A stretch of 64,000 nucleotides of DNA. Source: Saprospiraceae bacterium. GTDB lineage: Bacteria; Bacteroidota; Bacteroidia; Chitinophagales; Saprospiraceae. The position numbers were made by a program, and so were the translations under genes. The stretch is from assembly GCA_013360405.1 (NCBI GenBank), contig JABWBR010000028.1, positions 1 to 64,000 on the forward strand, written 5' to 3'. Positions 18,131 through 26,656 of the stretch are shown piece by piece (positions within the stretch are counted from its first letter, which is position 1; every line of letters begins with the position of its first letter). Under the pieces are notes generated by a model. The model had not been told where the DNA came from, made no database searches, and saw only the letters and a program-made list of their open reading frames with translations.

Positions 18131-18368
18131 ATGGGGGCTTTAACACAACCTGCGCTGGATTTTCTGCGCGACCTGTCGAATAACAACAACAAAGACTGGT
18201 TTACGAGCCACAAATCGCGGTTTGAAAAAGATTTAAAAAAGCCGTTCGAGCAGTGGATAGGGGAGCTCATCCAGGCTTTCCATGCCATCGACCCCGCTAT
18301 CATGATCAAACCCCAGGTTTCAGGCTGCCAGGCCGTTCAACGACTTTTTGGTAGAAGCGCTCACTTAA
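18131..18368 (+). pseudogene. DUF2461 gene with internal deletion
   Basis: The first 62 codons match the start of DUF2461 proteins (ALDFLRDLSNNNNKDWFTSHK, then a conserved helix ending DPAIMIKPQ). Directly after position 18316 the family's C-terminal motif appears in another frame: FQAARPFNDFLVEALT and a stop at 18366-18368. Family members are usually about 220 residues, so roughly 145 codons are missing and the two ends are out of frame. The original reading frame runs on to 18451 but is then only antisense to the ABC gene. The junction lies in CCCCAGGTTTCAGG. The gene is almost certainly dead. Confidence 0.8.
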
Positions 18369-18981
18369 ATCTTTGTATTTCAATTCTTTGTGTGCAGAAT
18401 GCTACATCTTCCTCCACATTGGAAGCAATAACCACCACTCTGTCAGCATGATAAGTGGAGAGCAGCGAATTATACCAGGCAGCGCCCTGCCGGTCGAGGT
18501 TGGTAGTGGGCTCGTCGAGTAGCAAAATAGGTGTATCGGCGCAAACGGCCAGCGCCAATTTGAGGCGTTGTTTCATGCCTGAGGAAAAATGACGGATGGG
18601 CTTATTACGTTGCTTATTCATATCGAGCACATGGCTCAGTATTTCCTTGGGATCCAAGTTGGCCACATAGGGTTTGAAGCCTCGCTGAAACTCCAGCGCT
18701 TCTTCCAGCGTAAATTCTTCGATCAGATCCATGTAAGGAGCGGCATACGACAGATAGCGGTATACTTCCGAAACGGGTAAGGGCTGATTTTGGTAATCAA
18801 AAGAGATTTTGCCTTTAGACGGCGTTAAATAACCGGATATCATGCGGAGAAGCGTGGATTTACCGGCGCCATTTGGGCCTACCACAGCGTAAGACGTATT
18901 TACAGCTAAAAGAAGGTTCACCTCCCGCAGCACCCATTCTCTGCGGTAGCGTTTGGCTGCACCTGTCAGTTCAATCTTCAT
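18361..18981 (-). CDS. ABC transporter ATP-binding protein without a permease
   Basis: 206 residues from ATG 18981, which sits inside the last codons of lpxA; a start five codons earlier is possible. All ATPase motifs are present: Walker A GPNGAGKST, Q-loop region, signature SSGMKQRLKLALAV, Walker B ILLLDEPTTNLD, and a switch segment in which the usual His appears as Asn (VIASNVEED). The size and shape resemble CcmA-like or simple export ATPases. No permease lies next to it. Overlap with lpxA suggests translational coupling and a possible link with envelope lipid export, which is inference. Its stop overlaps the remains of the DUF2461 gene on the other strand. Confidence 0.88.
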   Translation of the reverse strand: MKIELTGAAKRYRREWVLREVNLLLAVNTSYAVVGPNGAGKSTLLRMISGYLTPSKGKISFDYQNQPLPVSEVYRYLSYAAPYMDLIEEFTLEEALEFQRGFKPYVANLDPKEILSHVLDMNKQRNKPIRHFSSGMKQRLKLALAVCADTPILLLDEPTTNLDRQGAAWYNSLLSTYHADRVVVIASNVEEDVAFCTQRIEIQRFK

Positions 18982-19795
18982 ACACCGTATTGCCATTCAT
19001 ATGGCCGAACCCTTTGATCACGCCTTTTACTCTACCTTCGGCCGAATTGCGGATAAAAGACAGGATTTCTTCCCGTTCGGGAGATTGGTCGAATTCGGTT
19101 TCCACCTTTTCGAGTGCGGTACTGATATTGTGGCCTTTTACAAATATAATCCGGTAAATATCCCTGATAAGTTCAATTTGTTTGTCTGAAAACCCGCGAC
19201 GCGCAAGGCCTACTTTATTCACCCCGATGTAGGAGAGGGGTTCTCGGGCGGCGCGAATAAAAGGCGGTACGTTGGTGCGAACCAACGAACCGCCGGCTAT
19301 AAAGCTGTGTTCGCCCACCCGCACAAATTGCTGTGCGGCCACAAGTCCTTCCAGTATCGCCCAGTCTTCTACAATGACGTGGCCGGCGAGATTGACATTG
19401 TTAGCCAGGATCACGTGGTTGCCCAGCTGACAATCGTGGGCCACATGCACATAGGCCATCAGCAGACAATTGCTGCCCACCACCGTTTTGTTCGCAGCCG
19501 AAGTGCCGCGGTTTACGGTCACGTACTCGCGGATAGTCGTATTGTCGCCAATTTCAGCAGTAGTAGATTCGCCCATAAACTTGAGGTCCTGTGGAATACC
19601 CGAAATCACCGCGCCGGGAAAAATGCGGCAATTTTTGCCGATCCTGGCGCCTTCAAATATCGTCACGTTGGGGCCGATCCAGGTACCGTCGCCTATCTCT
19701 ACATTTTTATCAATGTAGGAAAACGGGCTAACGGTGACGTCATTGCCTATTATGGCATCCGGATGTATATAGAATTGTGGATTCGCGTGATTCAT
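18971..19795 (-). CDS. lpxA: UDP-N-acetylglucosamine acyltransferase
   Basis: First step of lipid A synthesis: transfers a 3-hydroxyacyl chain from ACP to the 3-OH of UDP-GlcNAc. 274 residues, slightly longer than E. coli LpxA. The left-handed beta-helix hexapeptides (IGNDVT, IGDGTW, IGPNVT, IGKNCR) fill residues 10-190. The catalytic base is H120 in HVAHDCQLG. The family segment IPQDLKF is present, and the helical tail carries IELIRDIYRIIF. It starts 1 nt after the lpxC-fabZ stop, so the two are translated from one message. Confidence 0.97.
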   Translation of the reverse strand: MNHANPQFYIHPDAIIGNDVTVSPFSYIDKNVEIGDGTWIGPNVTIFEGARIGKNCRIFPGAVISGIPQDLKFMGESTTAEIGDNTTIREYVTVNRGTSAANKTVVGSNCLLMAYVHVAHDCQLGNHVILANNVNLAGHVIVEDWAILEGLVAAQQFVRVGEHSFIAGGSLVRTNVPPFIRAAREPLSYIGVNKVGLARRGFSDKQIELIRDIYRIIFVKGHNISTALEKVETEFDQSPEREEILSFIRNSAEGRVKGVIKGFGHMNGNTVYED

Positions 19796-19796
19796 T

Positions 19797-21185
19797 TTAG
19801 GAACGCTTAACGATTTGAGCAGTTAACTCCGCCTCTGAAACAATTTTATTTCCGACGTATGCAGTTGCCTGCATTTGACAAATACCCCTGCGAATGGGCG
19901 CCATTAGTTCAAGTTTAAACAGTACGGTATCGCCGGGCAGTATTTTCTGTTTGAATTTGGCATTTTCAATTTTGAGGAAATAAGTGTCCCAATTCCCCGG
20001 ATCATCTACGGTTGACAGCGCCAAAATGCCTCCCGTTTGTGCCATGGCTTCTATTTGTAATACGCCAGGCATCACTGGATTGTTGGGAAAGTGCCCCTGG
20101 AAAAAATATTCGTTGAAGCTTACATTTTTTACCCCTACTACGTGGTGATCCGACATTTCGATGATTTTATCCACCAGCAAAAAGGGATAGCGGTGTGGCA
20201 GCCATTGGGCTATTTGCACACTGTCGAAGAGGGGTTCCTGATCGGGGTCGTATTTGGGTTTGCCCTTCAGTTTGCGTTGTTCCTGGTAGTATTTCTTCAG
20301 CAATTTGGTGAATTCCACGTTGGCTTTGTGGCCGGGTTTGGTAGCCACGATCTTGCCTTTGATGGGTTTGCCCAATAGCGACAAATCGCCAATCACATCC
20401 AGTAGTTTATGCCGGGCGGGTTCGTTGCTGAAATGTAGTTTTACGGTATTTAAGATGCCTTCTTTGTCAACCTTTACGCTAGGTTTGTTGAGTTTTTTGG
20501 CCAGATCGTCCAGTTCGGGTTGTTTCATCACCCGGTCGACGATCACGATGGCATTATCCAGGTCGCCGCCCTTAATCAGGTTTTGGCTAAAAAGATATTC
20601 CAATTCGTGAAGAAAAACAAAAGTGCGGCACGGAGCGATTTCTTTTTCGTAATCGTCCAGGTTGCGTAGCGAAGCAAATTGCTGTCCCAAAACGTCTGAG
20701 TTGAAATCGATCATGGTGATCACTTCAAAATCATCGGCGGGCATGGCCACCAATTCGGTGCCGGTAGCTTCGTCGCGGTAGGTAATCGGTGTTTCTATTT
20801 CGAAAAAATCGCGGTCGACTTCCAATTGTTCAATCCCTGCTTTGCGCAAAGCAGATACAAAGGGCATAGCGCTTCCATCGAGGATAGGTACTTCGGGGCC
20901 GTCGAGCGAAATCAGTACGTTGTCGATGCGCAAACCGGCGAGGGCAGATAATACGTGTTCGATTGTACTAACCTGGGCTTCTCCAAGTTTGATAGTAGTT
21001 CCTCTTTGTGTATTTACAACCCGGCTTACGTCAGCGCTAAGCACGGGGTGGTCTTTAAGATCAATTCGCTGAAATTTGATGCCATGATCTGCTGGAGCCG
21101 GATGAAAAGTAAGTGTAACCGTATTGCCTGTATGTAGACCTACGCCTTTCAGGGTAACCGGGTGTTGAATCGTCTGTTGCTTCAT
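19797..21185 (-). CDS. lpxC-fabZ: Bifunctional LpxC deacetylase / FabZ dehydratase
   Basis: 462 residues, a fusion known in Bacteroidota. LpxC occupies about 1-300 and removes the acetyl group in the committed step of lipid A synthesis. Its zinc ligands are H77 (TIEHVLSAL) and H259/D263 (HKLLD). FabZ occupies about 315-462 and dehydrates 3-hydroxyacyl-ACP, with catalytic H365 and E379 in GHFPNNPVMPGVLQIEAMAQ. The fusion couples lipid A and fatty acid synthesis, which compete for 3-hydroxyacyl-ACP. It has its own promoter element and leads into lpxA. Confidence 0.97.
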   Translation of the reverse strand: MKQQTIQHPVTLKGVGLHTGNTVTLTFHPAPADHGIKFQRIDLKDHPVLSADVSRVVNTQRGTTIKLGEAQVSTIEHVLSALAGLRIDNVLISLDGPEVPILDGSAMPFVSALRKAGIEQLEVDRDFFEIETPITYRDEATGTELVAMPADDFEVITMIDFNSDVLGQQFASLRNLDDYEKEIAPCRTFVFLHELEYLFSQNLIKGGDLDNAIVIVDRVMKQPELDDLAKKLNKPSVKVDKEGILNTVKLHFSNEPARHKLLDVIGDLSLLGKPIKGKIVATKPGHKANVEFTKLLKKYYQEQRKLKGKPKYDPDQEPLFDSVQIAQWLPHRYPFLLVDKIIEMSDHHVVGVKNVSFNEYFFQGHFPNNPVMPGVLQIEAMAQTGGILALSTVDDPGNWDTYFLKIENAKFKQKILPGDTVLFKLELMAPIRRGICQMQATAYVGNKIVSEAELTAQIVKRS

Positions 21186-21211
21186 ATTTTAACGACTGAG
21201 AAATAATGGTG

Positions 21212-21219
21212 CAAAGATA
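21212..21219 (-). promoter_or_regulatory. Bacteroidota -7 element for lpxC-fabZ
   Basis: TATCTTTG on the minus strand, 26 nt before the ATG at 21185, in the 106-nt gap after lpxD. It suggests that lpxC-fabZ and lpxA can be transcribed independently of lpxD. Confidence 0.6.
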
Positions 21220-21291
21220 GGTTTTTTAGTTATTTTGAAAGATGCAGCAGATAGGCTATTGCAATAGATTGTTATTCAGGTAGTTTTGGTC

Positions 21292-22362
21292 TCAGTTATT
21301 GGGAGGGGTGGGCGAAGAAGTGTCGGTTGAATTCGATTGTTGACGCAGCAAGGCTTCAAGTTCATTCAAGCGTTGGTATATTTCAGGTAATTGCCTGAAT
21401 AGGGCGAAAGACCGAAAATAATCTTTATAGGGAATAGCCGGCGTTCCCACCCAGTTAGCATTAGGGGTTTTGATGGTTGACATGACACCAGTCTGGCCGC
21501 CAATTTGCGTGCCGTCAGCTACACTGAGGTGCCCTGCAAAGCCTACCTGCCCGCCTATGCGGCAGGATTTGCCTATTTTCGTGCTTCCCGCAATACCGAC
21601 AAGTGCTGCGATTACGGTATTTTCGCCAATTTCTACGTTATGACCCACCTGAATCAAATTATCAAGCTTGGCGCCCTGCCTGATAATGGTAGAGCCCATG
21701 GTCGCCCGGTCCACGGTGGTATTGGCGCCTATTTCTACATTGTCTTCGATTATCACATTGCCCACGTGCTGGATCTTTTGATAGATGCCTTCGGCGTTGG
21801 GTGCAAAACCGAAACCATCGCTTCCGATCACTACATTGGGGTGTATGATGCAGTTGTCGCCTATCTCCGTTTTTTGCATGATGCGAACGCCTGCGTATAT
21901 GATGGTATTATTTCCCACCTGTACATCCTGACCGATATATACCTGGGGGCCGATATAACTGCCCTTGCCGATATGCGCATTAGCTTCCACTACGGCAAAC
22001 GGCTCAATGGTCACCTCTTCGGCTAAAACGGCGGAAGGGTGGATAAAAGCCTGGCTGGAAATACCGGTGTTTCGGGTTGTAGATTTGCCGAATTGTTCCA
22101 ACAATATAGCAACTGACGCATACACGTCATCCACCTTAATTAAGGTAGCGTTTACGGCCTGACGTGGCTCAAAAGAGCGATGTACCAGAAGTACGGAAGA
22201 AGTGCTTTGGTATACGTAATCTTCGTATTTAGGATTGCCCAAAAAGGAAATAGAACCCTCGCCCCCTTCCTCGATTTTGCTGGGGCGATTTACTTTGACA
22301 TCAGGGTCTCCTTCTATCGAACCGTTTAGTATTGCGGCTAATTCTCTCGCTGACAGTTGCAT
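21292..22362 (-). CDS. lpxD: UDP-3-O-acylglucosamine N-acyltransferase
   Basis: Third step of lipid A synthesis: adds the second 3-hydroxyacyl chain to the amine of the glucosamine. 356 residues. The N-terminal uridine-binding domain ends about residue 100 ([21 protein letters not shown]). The left-handed beta-helix follows, with catalytic H241 in QVGHNVEIG. The C-terminal tail is helical and ends in a Ser/Thr/Pro-rich stretch. Its -7 element is only 5 nt before the ATG, so its message is probably leaderless. It is divergent from hemC. Confidence 0.96.
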   Translation of the reverse strand: MQLSARELAAILNGSIEGDPDVKVNRPSKIEEGGEGSISFLGNPKYEDYVYQSTSSVLLVHRSFEPRQAVNATLIKVDDVYASVAILLEQFGKSTTRNTGISSQAFIHPSAVLAEEVTIEPFAVVEANAHIGKGSYIGPQVYIGQDVQVGNNTIIYAGVRIMQKTEIGDNCIIHPNVVIGSDGFGFAPNAEGIYQKIQHVGNVIIEDNVEIGANTTVDRATMGSTIIRQGAKLDNLIQVGHNVEIGENTVIAALVGIAGSTKIGKSCRIGGQVGFAGHLSVADGTQIGGQTGVMSTIKTPNANWVGTPAIPYKDYFRSFALFRQLPEIYQRLNELEALLRQQSNSTDTSSPTPPNN

Positions 22363-22366
22363 GCGG

Positions 22367-22374
22367 CAAAGGTA
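22367..22374 (-). promoter_or_regulatory. Bacteroidota -7 element for lpxD
   Basis: TACCTTTG on the minus strand fits TAnnTTTG and lies 5 nt upstream of the lpxD ATG. Such spacing leaves little or no 5' untranslated region. Confidence 0.55.
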
Positions 22375-22409
22375 GAAAAAAAAAGTTGAAAGGTAGATTG
22401 GCTAAGAAC

Positions 22410-22417
22410 TATCTTTG
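22410..22417 (+). promoter_or_regulatory. Bacteroidota -7 element for hemC
   Basis: TATCTTTG on the plus strand, with TTG at 22386-22388 as a -33 partner 21 nt upstream. It lies downstream of the ATG at 22332 that would give the longest hemC frame, so translation must start later. Confidence 0.6.
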
Positions 22418-22436
22418 CCCGCAAAAAGCGCATACT

Positions 22437-23342
22437 TTGACACAGAATATACGCATCGGTACCCGTGGCAGCGAGCTGGCTTTATGGCAGGCACGCCACG
22501 TACAAGCCGCTTTAGCCGCTTTGGGATTAACCAGCGATCTTGTTATTCTTAAAACGAAGGGTGACAAGATCCAGGATCTCAGCTTCGACAAGATCGAAGG
22601 CAAGGGTTTTTTTACTAAAGAACTGGAAGATGCCCTGCTGCACGGTGAAATTGATATGGCAGTGCATTCGATGAAAGATTTGCCTACCGATACGCCCGAC
22701 GGACTCGCAATTACCGCCGTGTCTTACCGCGAAGACCCCGCCGATTGGCTGCTGATGCCCCGATCGAAAGCCGCTTCGCCTCATTTGTCGCTATTGCCCC
22801 AGGGCGCGGTGGTGGGCACTTCCTCCGCCCGCCGGAAGGCACAATTACTGCATTTCAGACCCGATTTGCAGTTGGCGGATATCCGCGGAAATGTGCCGAC
22901 GAGACTGCAAAAACTTCGCAACGGCGATTTTGACGCCATCGTGCTGGCCGCTGCAGGACTTACCCGGCTGGCACTCGATTTGAGCGACTTGCAGGTCGTC
23001 AGGTTTAATGTACGCGAGTTTGTGCCTGCGCCGGCGCAAGGTGTCCTGGCATACCAAACGAGGCGCGACGATACGGAGATACGGCGCGCCCTACAGCGCA
23101 TTCACCACCCGGATGTGGCGGCGGTTACCAATATTGAAAGAAAGATTCTTCAACTAATGGAAGGGGGCTGTCATATGCCCCTCGGCGTATACTGCGAACG
23201 CGACAACTCGGGTAACTACCACGTGTGGGCAGCCATGGCGGCAACCTGGGATGCCCCACTCATACGCGTTCAGCATTCTGCTTCTACAAATTTTGAATTG
23301 GCACAAGTCGTGGCGGAAGCCCTGCACGGCAAGGCATCGTAA
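22437..23342 (+). CDS. hemC: Hydroxymethylbilane synthase (porphobilinogen deaminase)
   Basis: Polymerises four porphobilinogens to hydroxymethylbilane in haem synthesis. 301 residues from a TTG start. I prefer this start because it directly precedes TQNIRIGTRGSELALWQARHVQ, the normal N-terminus, and because the promoter element at 22410-22417 lies upstream of it. A longer frame back to 22332 would overlap lpxD on the other strand. Other marks are DKIEGKGFFTKELEDALL, AVHSMKDLPT, the TSSARRKAQL substrate loop, and the dipyrromethane-cofactor Cys in EGGCHMPLG. Its stop lies 7 nt from the convergent gldG stop. No other haem genes are nearby. Confidence 0.94.
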   Translation: MTQNIRIGTRGSELALWQARHVQAALAALGLTSDLVILKTKGDKIQDLSFDKIEGKGFFTKELEDALLHGEIDMAVHSMKDLPTDTPDGLAITAVSYREDPADWLLMPRSKAASPHLSLLPQGAVVGTSSARRKAQLLHFRPDLQLADIRGNVPTRLQKLRNGDFDAIVLAAAGLTRLALDLSDLQVVRFNVREFVPAPAQGVLAYQTRRDDTEIRRALQRIHHPDVAAVTNIERKILQLMEGGCHMPLGVYCERDNSGNYHVWAAMAATWDAPLIRVQHSASTNFELAQVVAEALHGKAS

Positions 23343-23349
23343 CCCTATA

Positions 23350-24843
23350 TCATGCCATTCGTCGATTACGGATGGCCCGCTGGCGCTGGGCGTTGAATAT
23401 ACCGTACAGCAAAGCCAGCAGAATGGGGAGCCCAACGTTTACCGCTTTGAGCATATTGCGGGCGCCTTTAGCTTCGTCGCCCAGATAAGACTGGTCGATC
23501 GGGCGACTGGCCACGCCTTTGGTGCGCAATTCAATGAGCCCGGTGTCGTCAGAGAGCCAATCAATGCTATTGACCAACAAGCTCACATTGTCGGGTTGCA
23601 CGCGGTTTTGGCCGCTGACGGCAAAATCTCCGTCGCCGAAAACGACGAGTTTTGACGGCGTATTTCCAGCCAGATTGCCTTCGAGCACGCCTCCTACGGC
23701 CATGCCGCCAAGCGGAAAATCAGCAGTAGTCCATTTTTTCTGCACATCGAACACCGTTGGGGCATTTACTATCCCCGACCGGGCAGAACTAAACGCGATG
23801 GGCGTAAATCGAATGCCCTGGTTGCCGCCCACAAAGCTGATAGGGCTGGCAAAAGGCATCATCACTTGCTCGATGCCTTTAACGGCCGGGTGTTCCCTGA
23901 AATCGCTGATGAGTGGCAAAAAAGGAAACTGTACGGGGGTGTTTATCATGAAAAACCCCTGCTGCTGTTGCAGTGTTACACTTCCGCATTGGGCGTCGAT
24001 AAGAAATCCGGGTTCTATTTTTACGCCTTTTGCCGCCAACCAGCTTTCGAGGCCTGTGCTGACCGGGGTACCCTGCCCGGCACTAAGATCTCCGTTTACC
24101 GCATTCACTGCCAGCACGAGTTTGCCTCCCTGTGACAAATAGGCGTCCAATTGCTGCAAATGCGCGGGGGGGAATGAATCGCGGGGAGCTATTACGGCTA
24201 CTGCGCGAATGCTGGGGTTGATGGCCGAATCGGCTGAAACCGGCGCGATAGTGTATAATATGCTGAGTTGCTCGTATACCTGCCCCATTTCGTTGAGCGC
24301 AGCTTCGCCGTGTCCTTGAAGAAAACCAATGACCGGTTTGTCTGTTACCGATAGTTTTTTGATGCTGGTTGACAAGGCGTATTCCATAGCCATTTCGGGC
24401 TGTATAAATGGAATGGGCTCCTGCCTGTCGCCCATTCGCACCAGTGCGCCCATGTAAGCTTGTTGTTGCTTGACCTGGTCTTTCTCGCGTACGTTGATCA
24501 TCAGCGGTTGGATACCCTGATCGGTGGCTTCTTTCTTCTGGGCATCGTCTTCGGGGCTGATGAATTCGAAGCGCACGTCGCCTTTCGAGATGTTGGCGTA
24601 TTCTACGAGCATGTCCTGAAAATCCCTACGCGTTTTGGCTACGTCGGGGGGCAGGTCGTCAGAAAAATAGGCGGTAATCGTAACGGGCTCGTCGAGATTT
24701 TTTAAAATATCTTTTGTAGCCCGAGACAGGGTGTATTGGCGCCCCTCGGTGAGGTCGGCCCGTAGGAAAAATTTATTGCTTAAAATATTGAGCAGCAACA
24801 ATATGGCTGCAAGCAAAGCGATAGATAAAGCCGTATTTTTCAT
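23350..24843 (-). CDS. gldG: Gliding-associated ABC transporter substrate-binding subunit GldG
   Basis: 497 residues. An N-terminal membrane helix (TALSIALLAAILLLLNIL) is followed by the family start NKFFLRADLTEGRQYTLSRATKDILKNLDEPVTITAYFS. The large external domain includes EYALSTSIKKLSVTDKPVIGFLQGHGE. A second membrane helix lies near the C-terminus (GLPILLALLYGIF). GldG works with GldF and GldA and is associated with gliding in Flavobacterium, though its exact role is unsettled and the trio is also found in non-gliders. It is the last gene of gldA-gldF-gldG, 9 nt after gldF. Confidence 0.93.
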   Translation of the reverse strand: MKNTALSIALLAAILLLLNILSNKFFLRADLTEGRQYTLSRATKDILKNLDEPVTITAYFSDDLPPDVAKTRRDFQDMLVEYANISKGDVRFEFISPEDDAQKKEATDQGIQPLMINVREKDQVKQQQAYMGALVRMGDRQEPIPFIQPEMAMEYALSTSIKKLSVTDKPVIGFLQGHGEAALNEMGQVYEQLSILYTIAPVSADSAINPSIRAVAVIAPRDSFPPAHLQQLDAYLSQGGKLVLAVNAVNGDLSAGQGTPVSTGLESWLAAKGVKIEPGFLIDAQCGSVTLQQQQGFFMINTPVQFPFLPLISDFREHPAVKGIEQVMMPFASPISFVGGNQGIRFTPIAFSSARSGIVNAPTVFDVQKKWTTADFPLGGMAVGGVLEGNLAGNTPSKLVVFGDGDFAVSGQNRVQPDNVSLLVNSIDWLSDDTGLIELRTKGVASRPIDQSYLGDEAKGARNMLKAVNVGLPILLALLYGIFNAQRQRAIRNRRMA

Positions 24844-24852
24844 AGCGCGTTA

Positions 24853-25569
24853 CTATCTTTTTGAAATGCTGATTTCTGATAAATACAATCCCAGCACCAC
24901 AATTGACAAAAAATAGATGAGGTCTTTGGTGTCGATTACGCCTCTTGAAATCGATTCAAAGTGCATCGACAAGCTCAGCGTACTAAAAAGCTCTCCGATA
25001 AATCCGGTCATTCCGCCCGCTATTACTTCAAATAAAAACTGAAAGAAAATGCCGATAGAAAGGGCAAGCAGAAAAGCCACGATCTGATTGCCGGTGATAC
25101 TGCTGGCGAATAAGCCAATGCTAATATAGGCCGCACTGAGCAGCAATAAACCCAGATAACCGCTCCAAATAGCGCCGTGATCTACCTTGCCCAGGTAGGT
25201 TATGGTGATGTAGTAGGGTAGGGTGAGCGCGAGCGTAATGGCGACCATCAGAAAACACGACAAAAACTTGCCGAGGATAACCTGCCGGTCGGTAACGGCT
25301 TTGGTGAGCAATAACTCAATTGTACCCGTCTTTTTTTCTTCGGCCAGCTGGCGCATGGTGAGCGCCGGGATGAAGAAAAAGAGGGTCCACTTGGCTACCC
25401 CGAAAAAAACGTTGAGGTCGGCCTGCTTGCGGAAGAAAATATCGCCGTTGCCGGCAAGCCAGGTAAAAAAACCGCTGAAAGACAGAAATAAGACGATGAT
25501 AAAATAGGCTATCAGCGAGTCGAAATAAGCGTTGAGCTCTCTTTTGGCAATGATCCATGCGGGTTTCAT
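24853..25569 (-). CDS. gldF: Gliding-associated ABC transporter permease GldF
   Basis: 238 residues with six likely membrane segments. The N-terminus AWIIAKRELNAYFDSLIAYFI and the cytoplasmic loop TMRQLAEEKKTGTIELLLTKAVTDRQVILGK are typical of ABC-2 permeases of the GldF group. It forms the membrane channel of the GldAFG complex. The gene lies 24 nt downstream of gldA and 9 nt upstream of gldG on the same strand, so the three are one operon. Confidence 0.94.
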   Translation of the reverse strand: MKPAWIIAKRELNAYFDSLIAYFIIVLFLSFSGFFTWLAGNGDIFFRKQADLNVFFGVAKWTLFFFIPALTMRQLAEEKKTGTIELLLTKAVTDRQVILGKFLSCFLMVAITLALTLPYYITITYLGKVDHGAIWSGYLGLLLLSAAYISIGLFASSITGNQIVAFLLALSIGIFFQFLFEVIAGGMTGFIGELFSTLSLSMHFESISRGVIDTKDLIYFLSIVVLGLYLSEISISKR

Positions 25570-25593
25570 CGCTGTTGTTTTTTATCGTTAAGA

Positions 25594-26517
25594 CTAGTTT
25601 ACGGTCAGGTCGCGGAAGACGTCTTCGAGTTTAGTCTCCAGCGGTATCATTTCGGCCAATATCCAATGGCGCTGCACGCACAATTCAAATATTTCGCGAT
25701 TGGATAAGTGCTCGGGATGACTCTGCACGTCGAATCGCAATTCGTCGGGGTTGCTGATCTCTACGGCAGATACGCCGGGAAGGTTAGCCAGGGCTTGCCG
25801 GGCGTCTTCCACGCCGGCGTCTTCGAGCCTGATCTGCAATACCTGCCGGCCCTGCGCCTGTTTGCGCAAGGTAGCTGGGGCGCCGTCGGCTACTATTTTT
25901 CCTTTATTGATAATCAAAATGCGATCGCAGGTCGCTTCTACTTCGGGGAGGATATGTGTGCTGAGAATCACCGTTTTTTCCTGTCCCAGTTTTCGAATGA
26001 GTTCCCGGATTTCGACGATCTGGTTGGGGTCGAGGCCCGTGGTAGGTTCGTCGAGTATCAATACGGCCGGATCGTGAATCATGGCTTGTGCCAAGCCCAC
26101 CCGCTGCCGGTATCCCTTCGACAATTCGCGGATGCGCTTGTGTTTTTCGGCGCCCAGCCCGCATACCTGTACCATGTCGAGTACCCGGTTTGCAATGGCG
26201 CTTTGGGGCACACCCTGAATAGCCGCGCAAAAAGCGAGGTAATCCATCACGGGCATATCCAGATAGAGCGGGTTGTTTTCGGGTAAATAACCGATTTGCT
26301 TTTTTAGCGCGCCGGTTTTTACCGACTGGCCGCCGATTAGTACGTCGCCCAGGTCCATCGGCAAATAACCGGTGATCATTTTCATGGTGGTGGTTTTGCC
26401 GGCGCCGTTGGGGCCCAGAAAACCCAGGATCTCCCCGGTTTTAACTTCAAACGAGATATCGTCTACGGCTTTCTGCGGGCCGTAACTTTTGTTGAGGTGT
26501 TGAATCAGGATATCCAT
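25594..26517 (-). CDS. gldA: Gliding-associated ABC transporter ATPase GldA
   Basis: 307 residues from ATG 26517 (MDILIQHLNKSYGPQKAVDD). A longer frame to 26550 is rejected because it would begin on the promoter element. Walker A is GPNGAGKTTTMKM, the signature region is LSKGYRQRVGLAQAM, Walker B is VLILDEPTTGLDPNQ, and the switch His is in STHILPEVE. The last 80 residues form the extra C-terminal domain seen in GldA-type ATPases. It energises the GldF/GldG transporter and is first in the operon. Confidence 0.94.
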   Translation of the reverse strand: MDILIQHLNKSYGPQKAVDDISFEVKTGEILGFLGPNGAGKTTTMKMITGYLPMDLGDVLIGGQSVKTGALKKQIGYLPENNPLYLDMPVMDYLAFCAAIQGVPQSAIANRVLDMVQVCGLGAEKHKRIRELSKGYRQRVGLAQAMIHDPAVLILDEPTTGLDPNQIVEIRELIRKLGQEKTVILSTHILPEVEATCDRILIINKGKIVADGAPATLRKQAQGRQVLQIRLEDAGVEDARQALANLPGVSAVEISNPDELRFDVQSHPEHLSNREIFELCVQRHWILAEMIPLETKLEDVFRDLTVN

Positions 26518-26547
26518 CGCTTCCGTGTTAATTTGAATAACGGGATG

Positions 26548-26555
26548 CAAAAATA
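26548..26555 (-). promoter_or_regulatory. Bacteroidota -7 element for the gldAFG operon
   Basis: TATTTTTG on the minus strand, 30 nt before the preferred gldA ATG. It supports the shorter start. Confidence 0.5.
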
Positions 26556-26656
26556 AACATCTGCTTGATTTTTTTTGACTCCAACCTATGCATTATTGTG
26601 TGTGCTGTCGATCATTCCTTAGCTTTACGCAAATTTATTGTAAAACCGAATTTCTC

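Noticed and set aside
18125-18451. A 108-residue frame starting like DUF2461
   Set aside because: After residue 62 it follows no family sequence and is antisense to the ABC ATPase. The true C-terminus is present in another frame.
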